The position numbers were made by a program, and so were the translations under genes. The notes below the pieces were generated by a model. The model had not been told where the DNA came from, searched no databases, and saw only the letters and a list, made by a program, of their open reading frames with translations. From Patulibacter sp. (GTDB taxonomy: Bacteria > Actinomycetota > Thermoleophilia > Solirubrobacterales > Solirubrobacteraceae): a DNA stretch of 6,264 bases. This document shows positions 5,806 through 6,264 of this stretch, one piece after another. How positions within the stretch are numbered: position 1 is the stretch's first letter; the number at the start of each line of letters is the position of its first letter. The stretch covers positions 1-6,264 of the forward strand of contig JAVHXX010000271.1 in assembly GCA_031119595.1 (NCBI GenBank). The letters are read 5' to 3'.

Positions 5806-6264
5806 TCCACACCACTGCGCCGGGCGCACGTCGCCGACCCGGCGCATATCCAGGAGACCATCCAGCCGCCGCCGTTCCCCCGCACCACCCGCGCCCGGGC
5901 CCACCGCCGAACTCGCCGGGCGGCGTCTGGGGCGTCCCGAGCACGGGCTCCGACCCGGTGTGGGGCGGTGGTGACCCGGAGCAGCGAGGTTGAGCAAGCG
6001 GCAGGCGACCCACGGAGATCCGCCGACGCCACGCGCAGCGATCTCGATGCGAAGGGTCATCACCGCCCCACACCCAGCCGCGGCGCCCTCTGCTCTGCGG
6101 ATCCCGCGGCCGACGCAGGAGGAGGGCCCCGTATCGACCGGATCCATTGCTGCCGGAGAACGACGAACGGCGCGCAGCCCTTGAGGAGGCCGCGCGCCGC
6201 AACGCCGCTCGTGGGAACCCCGGCCGAGAGGGGGCGCGCCGCCGCCGAGCGAACGGAGCGGCGG
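5806..6264. other. Region without a confident gene; frame-switching coding-like patches
   Basis: No complete gene with a start, ribosome binding site and steady codon bias is visible on either strand. Coding-like patches appear on the plus strand in different frames: a patch reading HVADPAHIQETIQPPPFP (about 5827-5880), then a Gly/Pro/Trp-rich patch with SPGGVWGVPSTGSDPVWG ending at a TGA at 5991-5993. A purine run, AGGAGGAGGG (6117-6126), looks like a ribosome binding site but has no ATG, GTG or TTG at a suitable distance. The very end (6242-6264) is an inverted repeat, CCGCCG-N11-CGGCGG. This may be ordinary intergenic DNA, a decayed gene, or a stretch with base-calling indels. Confidence 0.5.
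6147..6264 (+). CDS. Weak candidate gene start, runs off the right edge
   Basis: From a TTG at 6147 a frame stays open to the window end and reads LLPENDERRAALEEAARRN, followed by a basic segment (ARGNPGREGARRRRANG). The first part looks like an amphipathic helix, and about four fifths of the codons end in G or C. The SD-like run at 6117-6126 lies about 20 nt upstream, too far for a normal start, and the same frame is open further left without any start codon. It may be a partial gene whose real start is elsewhere, a pseudogene remnant, or chance. No family is recognised. Confidence 0.25.
   Translation, partial: MLPENDERRAALEEAARRNAARGNPGREGARRRRANGAA

Noticed and set aside
5344..6147. A 399-codon minus-strand frame extending the CMD gene upstream, and two other long minus-strand frames over 5475-6202
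   Set aside because: They are antisense to the two-helix membrane gene or low-complexity, with no ribosome binding sites. The CMD family begins near the ATG at 5343.
5806..6264. tRNA, CRISPR or other RNA gene in the gene-poor tail
   Set aside because: I see no T-loop GGTTCGAATCC-like sequence, cloverleaf pairing or spaced direct repeats.

Overview
The window is very GC-rich DNA with strong G/C preference at third codon positions. It has GTG starts, short overlaps between co-directional genes, and protein families typical of high-GC Gram-positive bacteria: a DUF3817 membrane protein, an Rpf-like lytic domain, and a sulfite-oxidase-like/ferredoxin-reductase pair. This fits an actinobacterium in the broad sense, perhaps the Thermoleophilia/Solirubrobacterales. 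That placement is inferred from protein style and is not a phylogenetic result. The region looks chromosomal; I see no transposase, phage gene, CRISPR array, tRNA or rRNA.

Layout. (1) Bases 1-1669, minus strand: the promoter-proximal end of a sugar ABC importer operon. An RbsA/RhaT-type double ATPase (1669 to 146) overlaps by ATGA the start of a permease gene that runs off the left edge. (2) Bases 1670-2023: a 354-bp divergent control region. It holds a good sigma70-type promoter for the importer, an operator-like dyad in the early leader, a second dyad upstream of the -35 box, a possible 25-codon leader ORF, and a hairpin on the side of the other gene. (3) 2024-2365, plus: a small DUF3817-type membrane protein. 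(4) 3449 to 2400, minus: a membrane-anchored or secreted coiled-coil protein with a C-terminal lysozyme-like (Rpf/SLT type) domain. (5) 3575-4923, plus: a two-gene redox operon, a cytoplasmic molybdopterin oxidoreductase followed, with a GTGA overlap, by an FAD/NAD(P)H ferredoxin-reductase-type protein. (6) 5343 to 4948, minus: a carboxymuconolactone-decarboxylase-family protein. (7) 5422-5805, plus: a small two-helix membrane protein of unknown function. (8) 5806-6264: no confident gene. Coding-like patches change frame here, and a weak candidate gene start runs off the right edge.

How the genes fit together. The importer ATPase and permease energise and form one sugar uptake system. Rhamnose-like or AI-2-like cargo is suggested by subfamily resemblance only. 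The molybdoenzyme and flavoprotein very probably work together, the flavoprotein passing electrons between NAD(P)H and the molybdenum centre directly or through a carrier. The lytic protein acts on peptidoglycan outside the membrane. The remaining small genes are separate units in convergent or divergent arrangement, with no obvious pathway link. I found no clearly new multi-gene system. The items most worth checking are the dyad-rich divergent promoter, the coiled-coil/lytic fusion, the Tat-less molybdoenzyme pair, and the frame-switching tail.
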